From: an uncultured Candidatus Saccharibacteria bacterium
Lineage (GTDB): Bacteria; Patescibacteriota; Saccharimonadia; Saccharimonadales; Saccharimonadaceae
Length of the DNA stretch: 64,000 nucleotides
Assembly (NCBI GenBank): GCA_938033695.1
Contig: CALHKE010000019.1
Location: 82,691 to 146,690, forward strand
Direction: 5' to 3'
Of the stretch, positions 15,415-24,633 are shown piece by piece (position 1 is the first letter of the stretch; the number at the start of each line of letters is the position of its first letter). Under the pieces are notes generated by a model. It was given only the letters and a program-made list of their open reading frames with translations. It searched no databases and had not been told where the DNA came from. Both the position numbers and the translations under genes were made by a program.

Positions 15415-17028
15415 ATGCAAGCAAAATCAAAGAAAAATTATACCGGTCCAGTCGTTCTTGTGGTGATGGATGGGGTGGGTATTCGTCAGGAAATCGAAGG
15501 CAATGCCGTATCGCTAGCCTACACAGAATTTTTGCATCAATTAGAACAGAATTATCCGAAATTAGCTCTTCAGGCTTCTGGCGAAGCGGTCGGTATTTTG
15601 GCCGGCCAAATGGGCAATTCCGAAGTTGGCCATAATGCGCTCGGTAGTGGCCAAATCATTAAGCAGGGTATTGCTAAAATTAATCAAGCTTTTTCTACCG
15701 GTGAAATCTGGCAATCCAGCGCTTGGCAGGGGGCTATCGAAAATCTCAAAATCCACCAGTCCACCCTACATTTTTCTGGAATTTTTTCTGATGGTGGTGT
15801 GCATAGCGAGTTATCTCATCTATTTGCCATGTTGAGACGTGCTGCCGAATCTGGTATCAAAACCATGCGTGTGCACGCGGTCTTCGATGGTCGCGATGTC
15901 GCTCCGCAGTCGGCTGAGAAATATCTCACGATGTTTAATCAAGCTGTAGCGGAAATTAAAAATGAGTTTGATATTGATATTCAAATCGCCTCTGGTGGCG
16001 GACGTATGGTGTTTATTGCTGACCGTTATCAAACCGATTGGACCATAGTCGAACGTGGCTGGCAGGCCTTAGTCTATGGGCAGGCCGAGCACTATTTTAA
16101 CTCTGCCGATGCGGCAATTCAGTATTTTCGTGAAACTGACCAAAATCTGCAGGACCAATACCTTCCAGCTTTTGTCGTGGTGGATAAGGCGAAGCACCCG
16201 ATTGGTCTAGTTCGACCACATGATAGTTTTGTCTACTTTGATTTTCGGGCCGACCGTGCACTCGAAATCGCCGAAGCACTCTGTCTCGACGATTTTCAAG
16301 GTTTTGATCGAGGCACCGAGCAGAATCAGAAATTACCGATTTACTTTGCTAGTCTCACCGAATATGATGTTGATCGCCATTTTCCAGAGCACACCTTAGT
16401 TGAGCCGGTCGAAATCAAACATACTTTGCATGAATATTTGGCCACCAAAAATCTCACTCAGCTAGCCTGTTCTGAGACTGCCAAGTTTGGCCATATTACC
16501 TACTATTTTAATGGCAATAGTTATGAGCCGCTATCAGGTGAAGAATTTCTCGAGATTAAATCCGATACGCGCCCATACAACGAACGTCCTTGGATGAAAT
16601 CCGCGGAAATTACTGACGCTGTAATTGAAAAAATGTCTGAATTTGATTTTGTGCGAATTAATTTTGCCGGCGGCGATATGGTGGGGCATTTTGGCGAGCT
16701 TGAGCCGACCGTGGTCGCTATGGAAGCCATCGATCTACAGCTTCAGCGTCTCGCCAAAAAGGTTGATGAGTTGAAGGGTATGATGTTGATTACCGCTGAT
16801 CATGGCAATGCGGAGGAGCTTTTTGATGCCACCACCCACCAAGCCAAGACCTCACATACCACTAATCTCGTCCCTTGTTATTTTTATGATAATACCGAGT
16901 TTAGCCAACATTATCGACTAAAAAATTTGCCTGACGCCGGCCTAACTAATATCGCAGCCACACTTGCTGACCTCTTAATTAGTGAACATTCTGAGCACTG
17001 GCGCGATTCTTTGATTGAGCTAAAATAG
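15415..17028 (+). CDS. gpmI: 2,3-bisphosphoglycerate-independent phosphoglycerate mutase
   Basis: Interconverts 3- and 2-phosphoglycerate in glycolysis with two Mn ions and a phosphoserine intermediate. The 537-residue protein has the N-terminal metal site VVMDGVG, QMGNSEVGHNALG with the catalytic Ser at about 69, AVFDGRDVAPQSA, a YFDFRADRA segment, NFAGGDMVGHFG and ITADHGNAEE, all in the order of the alkaline-phosphatase-superfamily GpmI. Length is typical. A GGGTGAG site precedes the ATG. It is the third gene of a murB-folD-gpmI run, a metabolic rather than functional grouping. Confidence 0.96.
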   Translation: MQAKSKKNYTGPVVLVVMDGVGIRQEIEGNAVSLAYTEFLHQLEQNYPKLALQASGEAVGILAGQMGNSEVGHNALGSGQIIKQGIAKINQAFSTGEIWQSSAWQGAIENLKIHQSTLHFSGIFSDGGVHSELSHLFAMLRRAAESGIKTMRVHAVFDGRDVAPQSAEKYLTMFNQAVAEIKNEFDIDIQIASGGGRMVFIADRYQTDWTIVERGWQALVYGQAEHYFNSADAAIQYFRETDQNLQDQYLPAFVVVDKAKHPIGLVRPHDSFVYFDFRADRALEIAEALCLDDFQGFDRGTEQNQKLPIYFASLTEYDVDRHFPEHTLVEPVEIKHTLHEYLATKNLTQLACSETAKFGHITYYFNGNSYEPLSGEEFLEIKSDTRPYNERPWMKSAEITDAVIEKMSEFDFVRINFAGGDMVGHFGELEPTVVAMEAIDLQLQRLAKKVDELKGMMLITADHGNAEELFDATTHQAKTSHTTNLVPCYFYDNTEFSQHYRLKNLPDAGLTNIAATLADLLISEHSEHWRDSLIELK

Positions 17029-17059
17029 CCACCAGAGGTTGCCACTGAGTAAAATATGG

Positions 17060-17065
17060 TATAAT
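17060..17065 (+). promoter_or_regulatory. -10 box of galU
   Basis: TATAAT, 17 nt before the ATG at 17083, leaving a leader of about 11 nt containing AAGGAG. Shows that leadered and leaderless genes coexist here. Confidence 0.65.
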
Positions 17066-17082
17066 TCAGAAAAGGAGAAAAA

Positions 17083-17928
17083 ATGCAGAAAATTACCAAA
17101 GCCATTATTCCTGTGGCCGGATGGGGTACCCGTCGTCTACCGATTACTAAAGTTATTGAAAAATCCATGTTGCCAGTTGGCAACCGCCCTCTTGTCGATT
17201 ATTCCGTGCAAGAGCTCATTGAAGCCGGCGTTACCGATATCTATATGGTAGTTAGTAATACCGAACCTTGCCAGGTTCGTGAATTCTACTCGGATAATAT
17301 TGTACTAAATGATTATCTGATTTCTCGCGGTAAGGCTGATCGCGTCGCTCTTACCAAGACTCTTCCAGAGCACGTTAAAATTCATTACATCGCTCAAGAT
17401 GCCAATAGTAAATATGGTACTGCCGTCCCTGTCGCTATGGCTGCCGAAGAATATAATCTTAACGAACCCGTGATTGTTTATATGGGTGATGACTTTATTT
17501 GGAATCCAGAGGGCGAATCTGCTGCCACTTCTCTGATTAATTCTCTTCAATCTGAAACCGACTCGGCTATTTTAGGTGTCGAAATCCCTAAGGAAAAAGT
17601 TGATAAATATGGTGTGCTCGAGGTTCAGGATGGCAAGCTCACTAATGTGGTCGAAAAACCATCCGTCGAAGAAGCTCCGTCTAATCTGATTAATGTTAGC
17701 AAATATATTCTTTCTGCGGATCTCTTGCAAAAAATTGTCACCTACGTTAACGAACACGATTTTGGTCCAACCGATCAGGAATACATGATTACTGACCCAA
17801 TTTATGATTACATTAAGCAAGGTCAAACCATGCGCGTCGCTTCCACCTCTGGTCAATATCTCGATGGTGGATCTGTCGAAGGCTGGGTACACACCAATAA
17901 TGTCGTTTGTGGCGTCAAAGAAGCCTAA
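17083..17928 (+). CDS. galU: UTP-glucose-1-phosphate uridylyltransferase
   Basis: Makes UDP-glucose from UTP and glucose-1-phosphate for envelope glycans. The 281-residue protein begins KAIIPVAGWGTRRLPITK, the nucleotide-binding signature of this family (usually AGLGTRFLPATK), followed by EKSMLPVGNRPLVDY, a VYMGDDF metal-binding Asp segment and VVEKPSVEEAPSN. Length is typical. It has its own promoter and a terminator. Possible users are the polysaccharide genes implied by the Wzz/BY-kinase at 33.8-35.2 kb. A related sugar nucleotidyltransferase specificity cannot be excluded. Confidence 0.92.
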   Translation: MQKITKAIIPVAGWGTRRLPITKVIEKSMLPVGNRPLVDYSVQELIEAGVTDIYMVVSNTEPCQVREFYSDNIVLNDYLISRGKADRVALTKTLPEHVKIHYIAQDANSKYGTAVPVAMAAEEYNLNEPVIVYMGDDFIWNPEGESAATSLINSLQSETDSAILGVEIPKEKVDKYGVLEVQDGKLTNVVEKPSVEEAPSNLINVSKYILSADLLQKIVTYVNEHDFGPTDQEYMITDPIYDYIKQGQTMRVASTSGQYLDGGSVEGWVHTNNVVCGVKEA

Positions 17929-17950
17929 AATCTGAAAGATTTCTCTAAGT

Positions 17951-17980
17951 AAGACCCTTATCTAGGGGTCTTATTTTATT
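17951..17980 (+). terminator. Terminator after galU
   Basis: AAGACCC/GGGTCTT stem followed by a T-rich tract. Confidence 0.85.
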
Positions 17981-18001
17981 TTCAAAATATACCATCCATG
18001 A

Positions 18002-18007
18002 TATAAT
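18002..18007 (+). promoter_or_regulatory. -10 box of the XRE-MurA gene
   Basis: TATAAT with an upstream TG (extended -10, TGATATAAT); leader of about 20 nt containing AGGAAAGG. Confidence 0.6.
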
Positions 18008-18034
18008 ATTTATGGTTTATTAGGAAAGGCTCTT

Positions 18035-19582
18035 ATGAAACAAAAAACTTATCAAGAAGAAATCGGCGCCATTATTACTAATCTTCGCCGTGAAAAAGGC
18101 ATCACTCAAGGTGAACTCGCGAAGATGATTGGCACTTCTCAGTCCGCCGTTCATCGCATCGAAAAAGGTGATCAAAATACCTCTCTCGAAATGATTAAGA
18201 AAATTTCCTCCGCGCTCGGTCATCAGATTTTGGCCGTCAGCGACTCCTCTTTTCAGTCTTATCGTATCAATGGTGGCAAGACACTCAGCGGTTCCATTAC
18301 GATTAATTCTTCCAAAAATGCTGGTGTAGCTCTTCTTTGCGCTGCGCTTCTTAACCGTGGCCGCACTACACTGAAAAAACTCGCCCGTATCGAAGAAGTT
18401 TTTCGTATCATTGAAGTTCTCGAGTCAATCGGCGTGAAGTGTCGTTGGGTGAATCGTCAAAAAGATTTAGAAATCACCCCACCTCGTGATATTAAACTTG
18501 ATGAAATGGATCTTGATGCTGCCCGCAAGACTCGTTCGGTTCTCATGTTGATGGGTCCACTCCTCCATTTTTATCAAGAATTCGCCCTACCTTATGCTGG
18601 TGGTTGTTCTCTCGGCACTCGCACTGTCGAACCACATCTTCGCGCCCTTTCGGTTTTTGGCTTAAATGTCGATGCGACTACCCACACTGGTTTTTACGAG
18701 GCCAAGGTTGATCAAAAAATTCTTCGCGACGAATCTGGCAAACGTATCGTGCTTATCGAACGTGGTGACACGGTGACAGAAAATATTCTCATGGCAGCGG
18801 CACTTTATCCGGGGCAAACCACGATTGTGGGGGCTTCACCGAATTATATGGTGCAAGATGTTTGTTTCTTCTTACAGGACCTCGGGGTTAAAATTGAGGG
18901 AATTGGCACCACTACGCTCGTAGTTCATGGGTTAAAGTGTATTGATAAGGATGTGGAATATTATCCTAGTGAAGATCCGATCGAAGCCATGTCTTTCTTG
19001 GCAGCTGGTTTGGTGACTAAATCTGAAATTACTATCACGCGTGCCCCGATTGAATTTCTGGAAATTGAGCTCGAGGTTTTACGCTCCATGCACGCTAAAA
19101 TTGAACGTTCCGAAGAATACTTCTCCTATAACGGCCGCACGCGCCTAGTTGATTTGCATATTTTGAAATCCAACCTCGTGGCTCCAGCTGATAAAATTCA
19201 TCCGATGCCATTCCCGGGTCTCAACATCGATAATCTACCATTCTTCACCGTGATTGCTGCCATGGCCGAAGGCCGCACTTTGATTCATGACTGGGTTTTT
19301 GAAAACCGTGCGATTTATTCCACTTACCTGACTAATCTGAACGCTAAGGTGGAATTACTTGATGCACATCGCTTTTATGTCTCTGGTCCGACTAATTGGC
19401 GTGCCGCCGAATTGGTTTCGCCTCCAGCCCTCCGTCCGGCCGTAGTTCTACTTCTCGGTATGTTGGCCGCCCCTGGTGTCTCTATCTTGCGCAACGTCTA
19501 TTCGATTAATCGCGGTTATCAGGATTTCGCCCGTCGGCTCAACCACCTGGGTGCCGACGTTAAACCGTTGGTCGGCATCTAG
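18035..19582 (+). CDS. murA: UDP-GlcNAc 1-carboxyvinyltransferase (MurA) with N-terminal XRE-type HTH domain
   Basis: A 515-residue fusion. Residues about 8-66 are a classical XRE/Cro helix-turn-helix (IITNLRREKGITQGELAKMI, then SQSAVHRIEKG). Residues about 75-515 are an EPSP-synthase-fold enzyme with SSKNAGVALLCAALL (Lys94/Asn95, substrate binding) and PYAGGCSLGTRTVEPH with Cys191 at the position of the MurA catalytic Cys. MurA adds enolpyruvate from PEP to UDP-GlcNAc, the first committed step of peptidoglycan synthesis. The retained KN and GGC motifs argue that the enzyme is active. The HTH could bind DNA for feedback control or act only as a structural extension. E. coli MurA is about 420 residues, so the extra length is the HTH. 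It has its own promoter and terminator. Confidence 0.9.
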   Translation: MKQKTYQEEIGAIITNLRREKGITQGELAKMIGTSQSAVHRIEKGDQNTSLEMIKKISSALGHQILAVSDSSFQSYRINGGKTLSGSITINSSKNAGVALLCAALLNRGRTTLKKLARIEEVFRIIEVLESIGVKCRWVNRQKDLEITPPRDIKLDEMDLDAARKTRSVLMLMGPLLHFYQEFALPYAGGCSLGTRTVEPHLRALSVFGLNVDATTHTGFYEAKVDQKILRDESGKRIVLIERGDTVTENILMAAALYPGQTTIVGASPNYMVQDVCFFLQDLGVKIEGIGTTTLVVHGLKCIDKDVEYYPSEDPIEAMSFLAAGLVTKSEITITRAPIEFLEIELEVLRSMHAKIERSEEYFSYNGRTRLVDLHILKSNLVAPADKIHPMPFPGLNIDNLPFFTVIAAMAEGRTLIHDWVFENRAIYSTYLTNLNAKVELLDAHRFYVSGPTNWRAAELVSPPALRPAVVLLLGMLAAPGVSILRNVYSINRGYQDFARRLNHLGADVKPLVGI

Positions 19583-19634
19583 GATCGTAACTAGATGGTT
19601 TCTTAGCTAAAATACCAGGCTCATTGCAGTCTAA

Positions 19635-19668
19635 AAATATCAGGTTCCGCGTGGCCTGATATTTCTTT
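19635..19668 (+). terminator. Terminator after the XRE-MurA gene
   Basis: AAATATCAGG/CCTGATATTT stem followed by CTTTGTT. Confidence 0.8.
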
Positions 19669-19670
19669 GT

Positions 19671-19676
19671 TATAAT
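19671..19676 (+). promoter_or_regulatory. -10 box immediately before the ATG at 19684
   Basis: TATAAT with 7 nt to the start codon; predicted leaderless mRNA. Confidence 0.7.
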
Positions 19677-19683
19677 AAAGGTA

Positions 19684-20505
19684 ATGCTAAATAATATTCA
19701 GCAAAATTTCAAGCGCTTTAAAATTCGTCATCTTTTGGCGTTGATTTTCTTGTTTATCGTGGCCCTGCTGGCTGGTTTTATTAGCCAAGCCAACCAGACT
19801 TTTATGAATGCCAATTTTGTCAAAAAATATTTTAGTGAAAATCCTACTTACTATGCAATCAAAGTCTCTCAAACTAAATCCGCTATCATTGATCGTTTTT
19901 ACGGCTCAGGTAATCAGGAATTTACTAGCACTATGAATTCGGAGATTATTAATTTCGCTCAAAATCTTCCGGATAATCAAATCATGCCGGGCGAAGTGAT
20001 GTATAATCTCCAGACTTTGCAAAATAATTTTCCGAAAATTCTCGGCCAGCTGATTTTGCCAGAGGAATATCAAAAATATCAGAATCTCATCATCGATAAT
20101 ATTTATCAAATTCCAAGTAATATTAATCTCGAACAAACTTTGATGAATAATTTTTCTGCCAAGATTGACCACTTTCTTGCGGAATCCGGCCAATCGATTA
20201 ATCCTGCCGTACTTAATGCCACCACGCACTATATCGTACAAGTTTATCTAGGACAGCTTACTATGCAAGATACCATCCATGAGATAAAACAAAACTTTGC
20301 AATCACCAAGAAATACATGGATATCCTCACGCTTATTATCCTGATTAGCCTTCTTGCGCTAATTGTGCTAAATTATTTCCTCTACGACTTAATGGGATGG
20401 CGTATTTTTATTTTTATCACCACGCTAATTCTGTTTCTGGCTGGTTATCTCGCCTCCATGCCCATCTGTCAGCGAATGATTCAGCAGATATTTGTCATTA
20501 AGTAG
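19684..20505 (+). CDS. Membrane protein with N- and C-terminal spans, unknown
   Basis: A 273-residue protein. One hydrophobic span near the N-terminus (about residues 16-36), an extracytoplasmic helical region of about 170 residues rich in Asn, Gln and Ile, and two closely spaced C-terminal spans (about 215-235 and 241-260). There are no recognised motifs. It sits between a terminator and the uvrD promoter, so it is a single-gene unit. The start is supported by the -10 box 7 nt upstream. Function unknown. Confidence 0.7.
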   Translation: MLNNIQQNFKRFKIRHLLALIFLFIVALLAGFISQANQTFMNANFVKKYFSENPTYYAIKVSQTKSAIIDRFYGSGNQEFTSTMNSEIINFAQNLPDNQIMPGEVMYNLQTLQNNFPKILGQLILPEEYQKYQNLIIDNIYQIPSNINLEQTLMNNFSAKIDHFLAESGQSINPAVLNATTHYIVQVYLGQLTMQDTIHEIKQNFAITKKYMDILTLIILISLLALIVLNYFLYDLMGWRIFIFITTLILFLAGYLASMPICQRMIQQIFVIK

Positions 20506-20507
20506 CG

Positions 20508-20513
20508 TATAAT
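20508..20513 (+). promoter_or_regulatory. -10 box immediately before uvrD
   Basis: TATAAT with 6 nt to the ATG at 20520; predicted leaderless mRNA. It overlaps the 3' end region of the upstream gene. Confidence 0.7.
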
Positions 20514-20519
20514 TAATCT

Positions 20520-22682
20520 ATGAATCTTTTTACCTCTGAGTTAAATCCCGCCCAAGCTGACGCCGTCGAAACCCTTTCTGGACCGCTCTTGATTTTGGCT
20601 GGTGCTGGTTCTGGTAAAACTAAAACCCTCACCCACCGTATCGCTAATCTGATTACTCATGGGATTTTGCCCTCACAAATTCTCGCTGTCACTTTTACTA
20701 ATAAGGCGGCCAGGGAAATGCGCGAGCGTCTTTTTCATCTCTTGAAACAGGCCTCAAAAGAAACCGATGAGTACCCTGATAATCTAAAATCTTTCTTCAC
20801 TTCCGATCTTTTTTCGGCTACGGAAGTGCCGCGCAATTTTATGTCATTCATGGGGACCTTCCATGGCATCTGTGTCAAAATTCTCCGTATGGAAGCCGAA
20901 AACCTTCACCTGGACCGTAACTTCCTGATTTATGATACTTCTGATCAAGAAGCTCTGATTAAACGCGCGATTAAAAATCTCCGTTTCGAAGATAAGAATC
21001 TCCGTCCGAAAACTATTCAAAGTACAATTTCTAGCTCGAAAAATGCCGGTGTCTTGCCGGAAGAATATGAAGCTTCCGCCAGTTACCCTCAGCAGAAGAA
21101 TATCGCCAAAGTCTTCTTTGAATATGAAAAATTGAAGGCAGCCGCTTCCGCCCTCGATTTTGACGATCTCTTGCTAAAAACCGTGGAGCTTTTTGAGACT
21201 AATCCAGCCGTGCATCAAAAATGGCAGACCCGTTTCCGTCACATTCTGATTGACGAGTATCAGGATACCAACCATGTGCAATATCGTTTGATTAAACTTC
21301 TCACCAGTCCTGAACAAAATATTTGTGTAGTCGGCGACGACTGGCAATCAATTTATTCTTGGCGTGGCGCCGATTTTCGTAATATCTTGCACTTTGAGGC
21401 TGATTTTCCGGGCGCCAAAGTCATCAAGCTCGAACAAAATTATCGCAGTACCGGTAATATTTTGAGGGCTGGCCAGCAAATCATTGAACATAATAAAACT
21501 AGAAGCTCCAAGGAGTTATTTACCGAATCTGGGGATGGGGAAAAGGTCGAAATTCAGGCTCTCAATGATGAATCTGCTGAAGCTAGCTTTGTCGCGCTTA
21601 AAATTATTAATCTCTTAGCCAATGCTAAAAATGAGGTAAGCAATTTCTCCGATTTTGCCGTGCTTTATCGCACTAACGCGCAGAGTTTTGCCATGGAAAA
21701 AGCCCTGATTTCGCGCGATATTCCCTATAAAATTATCGGCGGCATCCGTTTCTATGATCGTAAGGAAATTAAAGACGTTTTAGCTATTCTAAGGCTCGTT
21801 CTAAATCCACGCGACCGTGTTTCCTTTGAGCGGGTGACGAAGAATGTCATTTCTGGCATCGGTCCAGCCAGTCTAGAAAAAATCTATCTCGCACTCGGCC
21901 TGGATGGTGTATTGACGGACCTGGAGGCTGATCAAGTTCTTACTGGTAAGGCCAAAAATAGTTTCTTGCGACTGCAAAATTTCCTCAAGACTATCGACCG
22001 CACTGCCAATCCTTCGGAAATTATTACCGAAGTGATTAATTATTTTGATTTTGCTAACCTCGTCGATGACGGCACTCCGGCCACTACCGAGCGTCAGGAA
22101 AACCTCGACGCTCTTGTCGGCAACACCAAAGATTTTGATACACTCGAGGACTTTCTTGCTGATTCTGCACTAATGTCTTCTTCTGATGAATCGACTCGTG
22201 ATAATTCCGTCACTCTTATGACACTCCACGCGGCCAAGGGTCTTGAATTTCCGGTTGTTTTCATAGTCGGCATGGAAGAAGGTCTTTTCCCAAGTTCTAT
22301 GAGTTCCGATGAGGATAGTATTGAAGAGGAGCGTCGTCTGGCCTATGTCGGTGTGACTCGCGCCAAAAAGCGCCTCTTCCTTACTTTTACCGCTGTGAGG
22401 TTTCTGCATGGTAAGTCTAATTTTAATACGCCATCCCGCTTTCTGGCTGAGCTCGGCTATCAACCAGACCTCTTTAATGAATCCGTTGATAATAGTTTTG
22501 GTAATGGCTATGGTAATAATTTTGGTGACAATCGCAGTCATAAATTCAATAATGATTTTGATGATTTTTCCGATGCATTTAGTAGTTCTTCTAGCTACAA
22601 TCAGTCAAAACCAAAGTCCAGTAAAAAATTTGACCCTTTCTACGATGATATTTTTTATGAAGATGAGGGATTCGATTTTTAA
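20520..22682 (+). CDS. uvrD: ATP-dependent DNA helicase UvrD/PcrA
   Basis: A 720-residue SF1A 3'-5' helicase for nucleotide excision and mismatch repair and replication-fork maintenance. It shows NPAQADAVETLSGPLLILAG, Walker A GAGSGKTKT, FTNKAAREMRERL, MGTFHGICVKILR, motif II IDEYQDTNHVQY, motif III VVGDDWQSIYSWRGA, motif IV NYRSTGNIL, motif V TLHAAKGLEFPVVF and motif VI EEERRLAYVGVTRAKKRL. The last 60 residues are a disordered Asn/Ser/Asp-rich tail ending in a very acidic cluster, which may bind partners as the PcrA tail does. Length is typical. It is distinct from the 551-residue helicase at 10915. Confidence 0.95.
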   Translation: MNLFTSELNPAQADAVETLSGPLLILAGAGSGKTKTLTHRIANLITHGILPSQILAVTFTNKAAREMRERLFHLLKQASKETDEYPDNLKSFFTSDLFSATEVPRNFMSFMGTFHGICVKILRMEAENLHLDRNFLIYDTSDQEALIKRAIKNLRFEDKNLRPKTIQSTISSSKNAGVLPEEYEASASYPQQKNIAKVFFEYEKLKAAASALDFDDLLLKTVELFETNPAVHQKWQTRFRHILIDEYQDTNHVQYRLIKLLTSPEQNICVVGDDWQSIYSWRGADFRNILHFEADFPGAKVIKLEQNYRSTGNILRAGQQIIEHNKTRSSKELFTESGDGEKVEIQALNDESAEASFVALKIINLLANAKNEVSNFSDFAVLYRTNAQSFAMEKALISRDIPYKIIGGIRFYDRKEIKDVLAILRLVLNPRDRVSFERVTKNVISGIGPASLEKIYLALGLDGVLTDLEADQVLTGKAKNSFLRLQNFLKTIDRTANPSEIITEVINYFDFANLVDDGTPATTERQENLDALVGNTKDFDTLEDFLADSALMSSSDESTRDNSVTLMTLHAAKGLEFPVVFIVGMEEGLFPSSMSSDEDSIEEERRLAYVGVTRAKKRLFLTFTAVRFLHGKSNFNTPSRFLAELGYQPDLFNESVDNSFGNGYGNNFGDNRSHKFNNDFDDFSDAFSSSSSYNQSKPKSSKKFDPFYDDIFYEDEGFDF

Positions 22683-22710
22683 AAATAACCCTACTAGGGG
22701 TTATTTTTTC
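22683..22710 (+). terminator. Terminator between convergent uvrD and rsmA
   Basis: AAATAACCC/GGGTTATTT stem with T-run on the plus strand and A-run upstream, so it can work in both directions. Confidence 0.85.
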
Positions 22711-22719
22711 TTTCCGAGG

Positions 22720-23484
22720 TTATTTCTCTTTAATCTTATTTAGTAACTTTTCGTATTCCAGCAAATCTAAATTAGCTGGCCTTGCATCTAAATCAAACCC
22801 AAGTTCTTCGAAGATCTTCACGATTTCTTCGCGGCTGCGTCCGGTAAAATGTGGTAACATCCCTTGTAGTTTTCTGCGTGGGTTCGCAAAACATTGTTTC
22901 ACGAATTTTAGAACTTCTTCCGAAACTAAAGCTTTCTCGCGCGGATAAAAGATTACCGAGGCCGAGTCTACTTTTGGTGGTGGAGTGAAGAATTTGCGTT
23001 CGACGAAAATTCCTCCTTCAACTTCTGCATAATTTTGCACGAATAAAGTTAGGAACGAGTAGCGACCCTTTTCTTCGAGGATACGATCGGCTACTTCCTT
23101 TTGCATTAAGAGTACGATTTTTGTCGGCTTCTTTTTGAGTAGTAATAATTTTCGAATAATTGGGCTGGTAATATAGTAAGGAATATTTCCTACCACTGAA
23201 AAATCTCCAGAAAGTTGGCCAAAATCAAAATTCAAAACATCAGTATTAATCACTTCCAGATTTTTACCAGGGAAGGAGTTTGGTAGATTATGCGCTAATT
23301 TTTCATCAAACTCAATCGCCACAACTTTCGGAAAACGCCTGAGTAGGGAACTTGTCAGTGTACCGAGGCCCGGTCCGATTTCCACACAGAAATCTACTTC
23401 ACTTCTTGCGCTTTCGGCAATTTCTTCCAAAGTAAAACGATCTTTTAGCCAGTTCTGTCCCAGGGATTTTTTGTTCTGTAACAT
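22720..23484 (-). CDS. rsmA: 16S rRNA dimethyladenosine transferase (KsgA)
   Basis: Dimethylates two adjacent adenosines near the 3' end of 16S rRNA using SAM, a late 30S assembly step. The 254-residue protein has KKSLGQNWL (usual KxxGQNFL), the SAM-binding EIGPGLGTLT, VAIEFDE, VNTDVLNFDF-type acidic segment and the catalytic NIPYYITSP (NLPY motif), followed by LLMQKEVADRI. Length is slightly below the usual 260-280. AGGAGAAAAAG precedes the ATG, which lies 9 nt after the stop of the upstream G5-transglycosylase gene, so the two share a transcript. Confidence 0.95.
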   Translation of the reverse strand: MLQNKKSLGQNWLKDRFTLEEIAESARSEVDFCVEIGPGLGTLTSSLLRRFPKVVAIEFDEKLAHNLPNSFPGKNLEVINTDVLNFDFGQLSGDFSVVGNIPYYITSPIIRKLLLLKKKPTKIVLLMQKEVADRILEEKGRYSFLTLFVQNYAEVEGGIFVERKFFTPPPKVDSASVIFYPREKALVSEEVLKFVKQCFANPRRKLQGMLPHFTGRSREEIVKIFEELGFDLDARPANLDLLEYEKLLNKIKEK

Positions 23485-23493
23485 CTTTTTCTC

Positions 23494-24540
23494 CTAGTAC
23501 CAGTGATGGCTGCTCCAGAAAGCCCAGGCTTGACTCCAGCCGCCATAGCGTCCGGTCACGTAGCCAATCATCCAGCGAATTTGCGTCACTGGGTTGGTCT
23601 TCCAGTCACTACCAGCTGAAGCCATCTTCGAACCTGGAAGTGCCTGTGGAATACCATAAGCACCTGATCCGGCATTCGACGCATCATAACGACAGCCTGA
23701 TTCGCGCATAATTAAAGTCAAAGCCACGTAAAGGTCATTTTCTGAAACTCCCGCACTTCTGGTGTAGTTTGCACAGGTTTCCCAATCTGGTGGGATTGAT
23801 TTTTTACTACCCACCTTGGTCACCCTGGCCACTGGTTGCTTAATAATATTAGTTGAGACCAGCTCACGCGAAGCTTCCACATTATTCACCATATTAATTT
23901 TATAGATAGACTGTTTACGACCCACCTCACCCATGGTTTCAAGCTTAGTTTGGCCTGTCGCCATACTTGCGTCGTTTTCCGTTTTTTCTTCATAAGGAAT
24001 TTCTTCTTCCACGGTTACTTCATGGCCACCTGTATGGGTTAGGCGATATTTCGTCGATAGTCCAGCTTCCAAAATGTCGTGATCGGCCACCTTTTTCACT
24101 ACGTCACCATCATAAACACTGAAACCCGCTTCCTTGAAAAGGGCTTTTTCATCGGTAGTCGCAGTCATTAAAAATACCGTCTTCTGTCCATCACTCAAGG
24201 TGACAGGTTTAGCACGGTAAATATTGATGCGATAATTATCAGAATTAATCCGTTCCGTACGGGCAGGCTCCACCTTATCATAATTTTCTACGGCAATATT
24301 TGAGCGCTTCAAAGCCTCTTCGACGGTATTAGCATTAGTTTTAATCGTCAAGGTTTTATTGTCGGCAAAAAATGTCACATAATGCATGTCCGAAATTTCT
24401 CCAGCATCTGGATCTTTAGTCTCGGCAAAAGCTGAACGGACTCTCGAAAATCCGAAGATTAGACCAGATAAAACTAGCAAAAAAGCGCTAAAAATATACA
24501 GCGTCTTATAAGTCTTGGCTATTTTGAAAGCACTACTCAC
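23494..24540 (-). CDS. DUF348-G5-transglycosylase cell-wall protein (YabE/Rpf-like)
   Basis: A 348-residue exported protein that probably cleaves peptidoglycan glycan strands. A hydrophobic segment at about 14-38 serves as signal or anchor. A ubiquitin-like DUF348 region (KTLTIKTNANTVEEALKRS) is followed by a G5 domain (VEEEIPYEEKTENDAS...) and a C-terminal lysozyme-like domain from about residue 265. That domain has IMRESGCRYDASN with the likely catalytic Glu, then SGAYGIPQALPGSKM and a Trp-rich end. The start is GTG: a minus-strand TATAAT (24547-24552) ends 6 nt before it, which implies a leaderless GTG-initiated mRNA. Co-transcribed with rsmA, as YabE and KsgA are also neighbours in Bacillus. 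Confidence 0.85.
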   Translation of the reverse strand: MSSAFKIAKTYKTLYIFSAFLLVLSGLIFGFSRVRSAFAETKDPDAGEISDMHYVTFFADNKTLTIKTNANTVEEALKRSNIAVENYDKVEPARTERINSDNYRINIYRAKPVTLSDGQKTVFLMTATTDEKALFKEAGFSVYDGDVVKKVADHDILEAGLSTKYRLTHTGGHEVTVEEEIPYEEKTENDASMATGQTKLETMGEVGRKQSIYKINMVNNVEASRELVSTNIIKQPVARVTKVGSKKSIPPDWETCANYTRSAGVSENDLYVALTLIMRESGCRYDASNAGSGAYGIPQALPGSKMASAGSDWKTNPVTQIRWMIGYVTGRYGGWSQAWAFWSSHHWY

Positions 24541-24546
24541 CTAATT

Positions 24547-24552
24547 ATTATA
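24547..24552 (-). promoter_or_regulatory. -10 box immediately before the GTG at 24540
   Basis: TATAAT on the minus strand with 6 nt to the GTG start of the transglycosylase gene; predicted leaderless. Confidence 0.65.
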
Positions 24553-24633
24553 ACATATCGTGATTTATTGATAAAGTTTACGCTAATTTATGATAGAATA
24601 AACTTAAGAGTTATCACATAAAAAGGATGTTTC

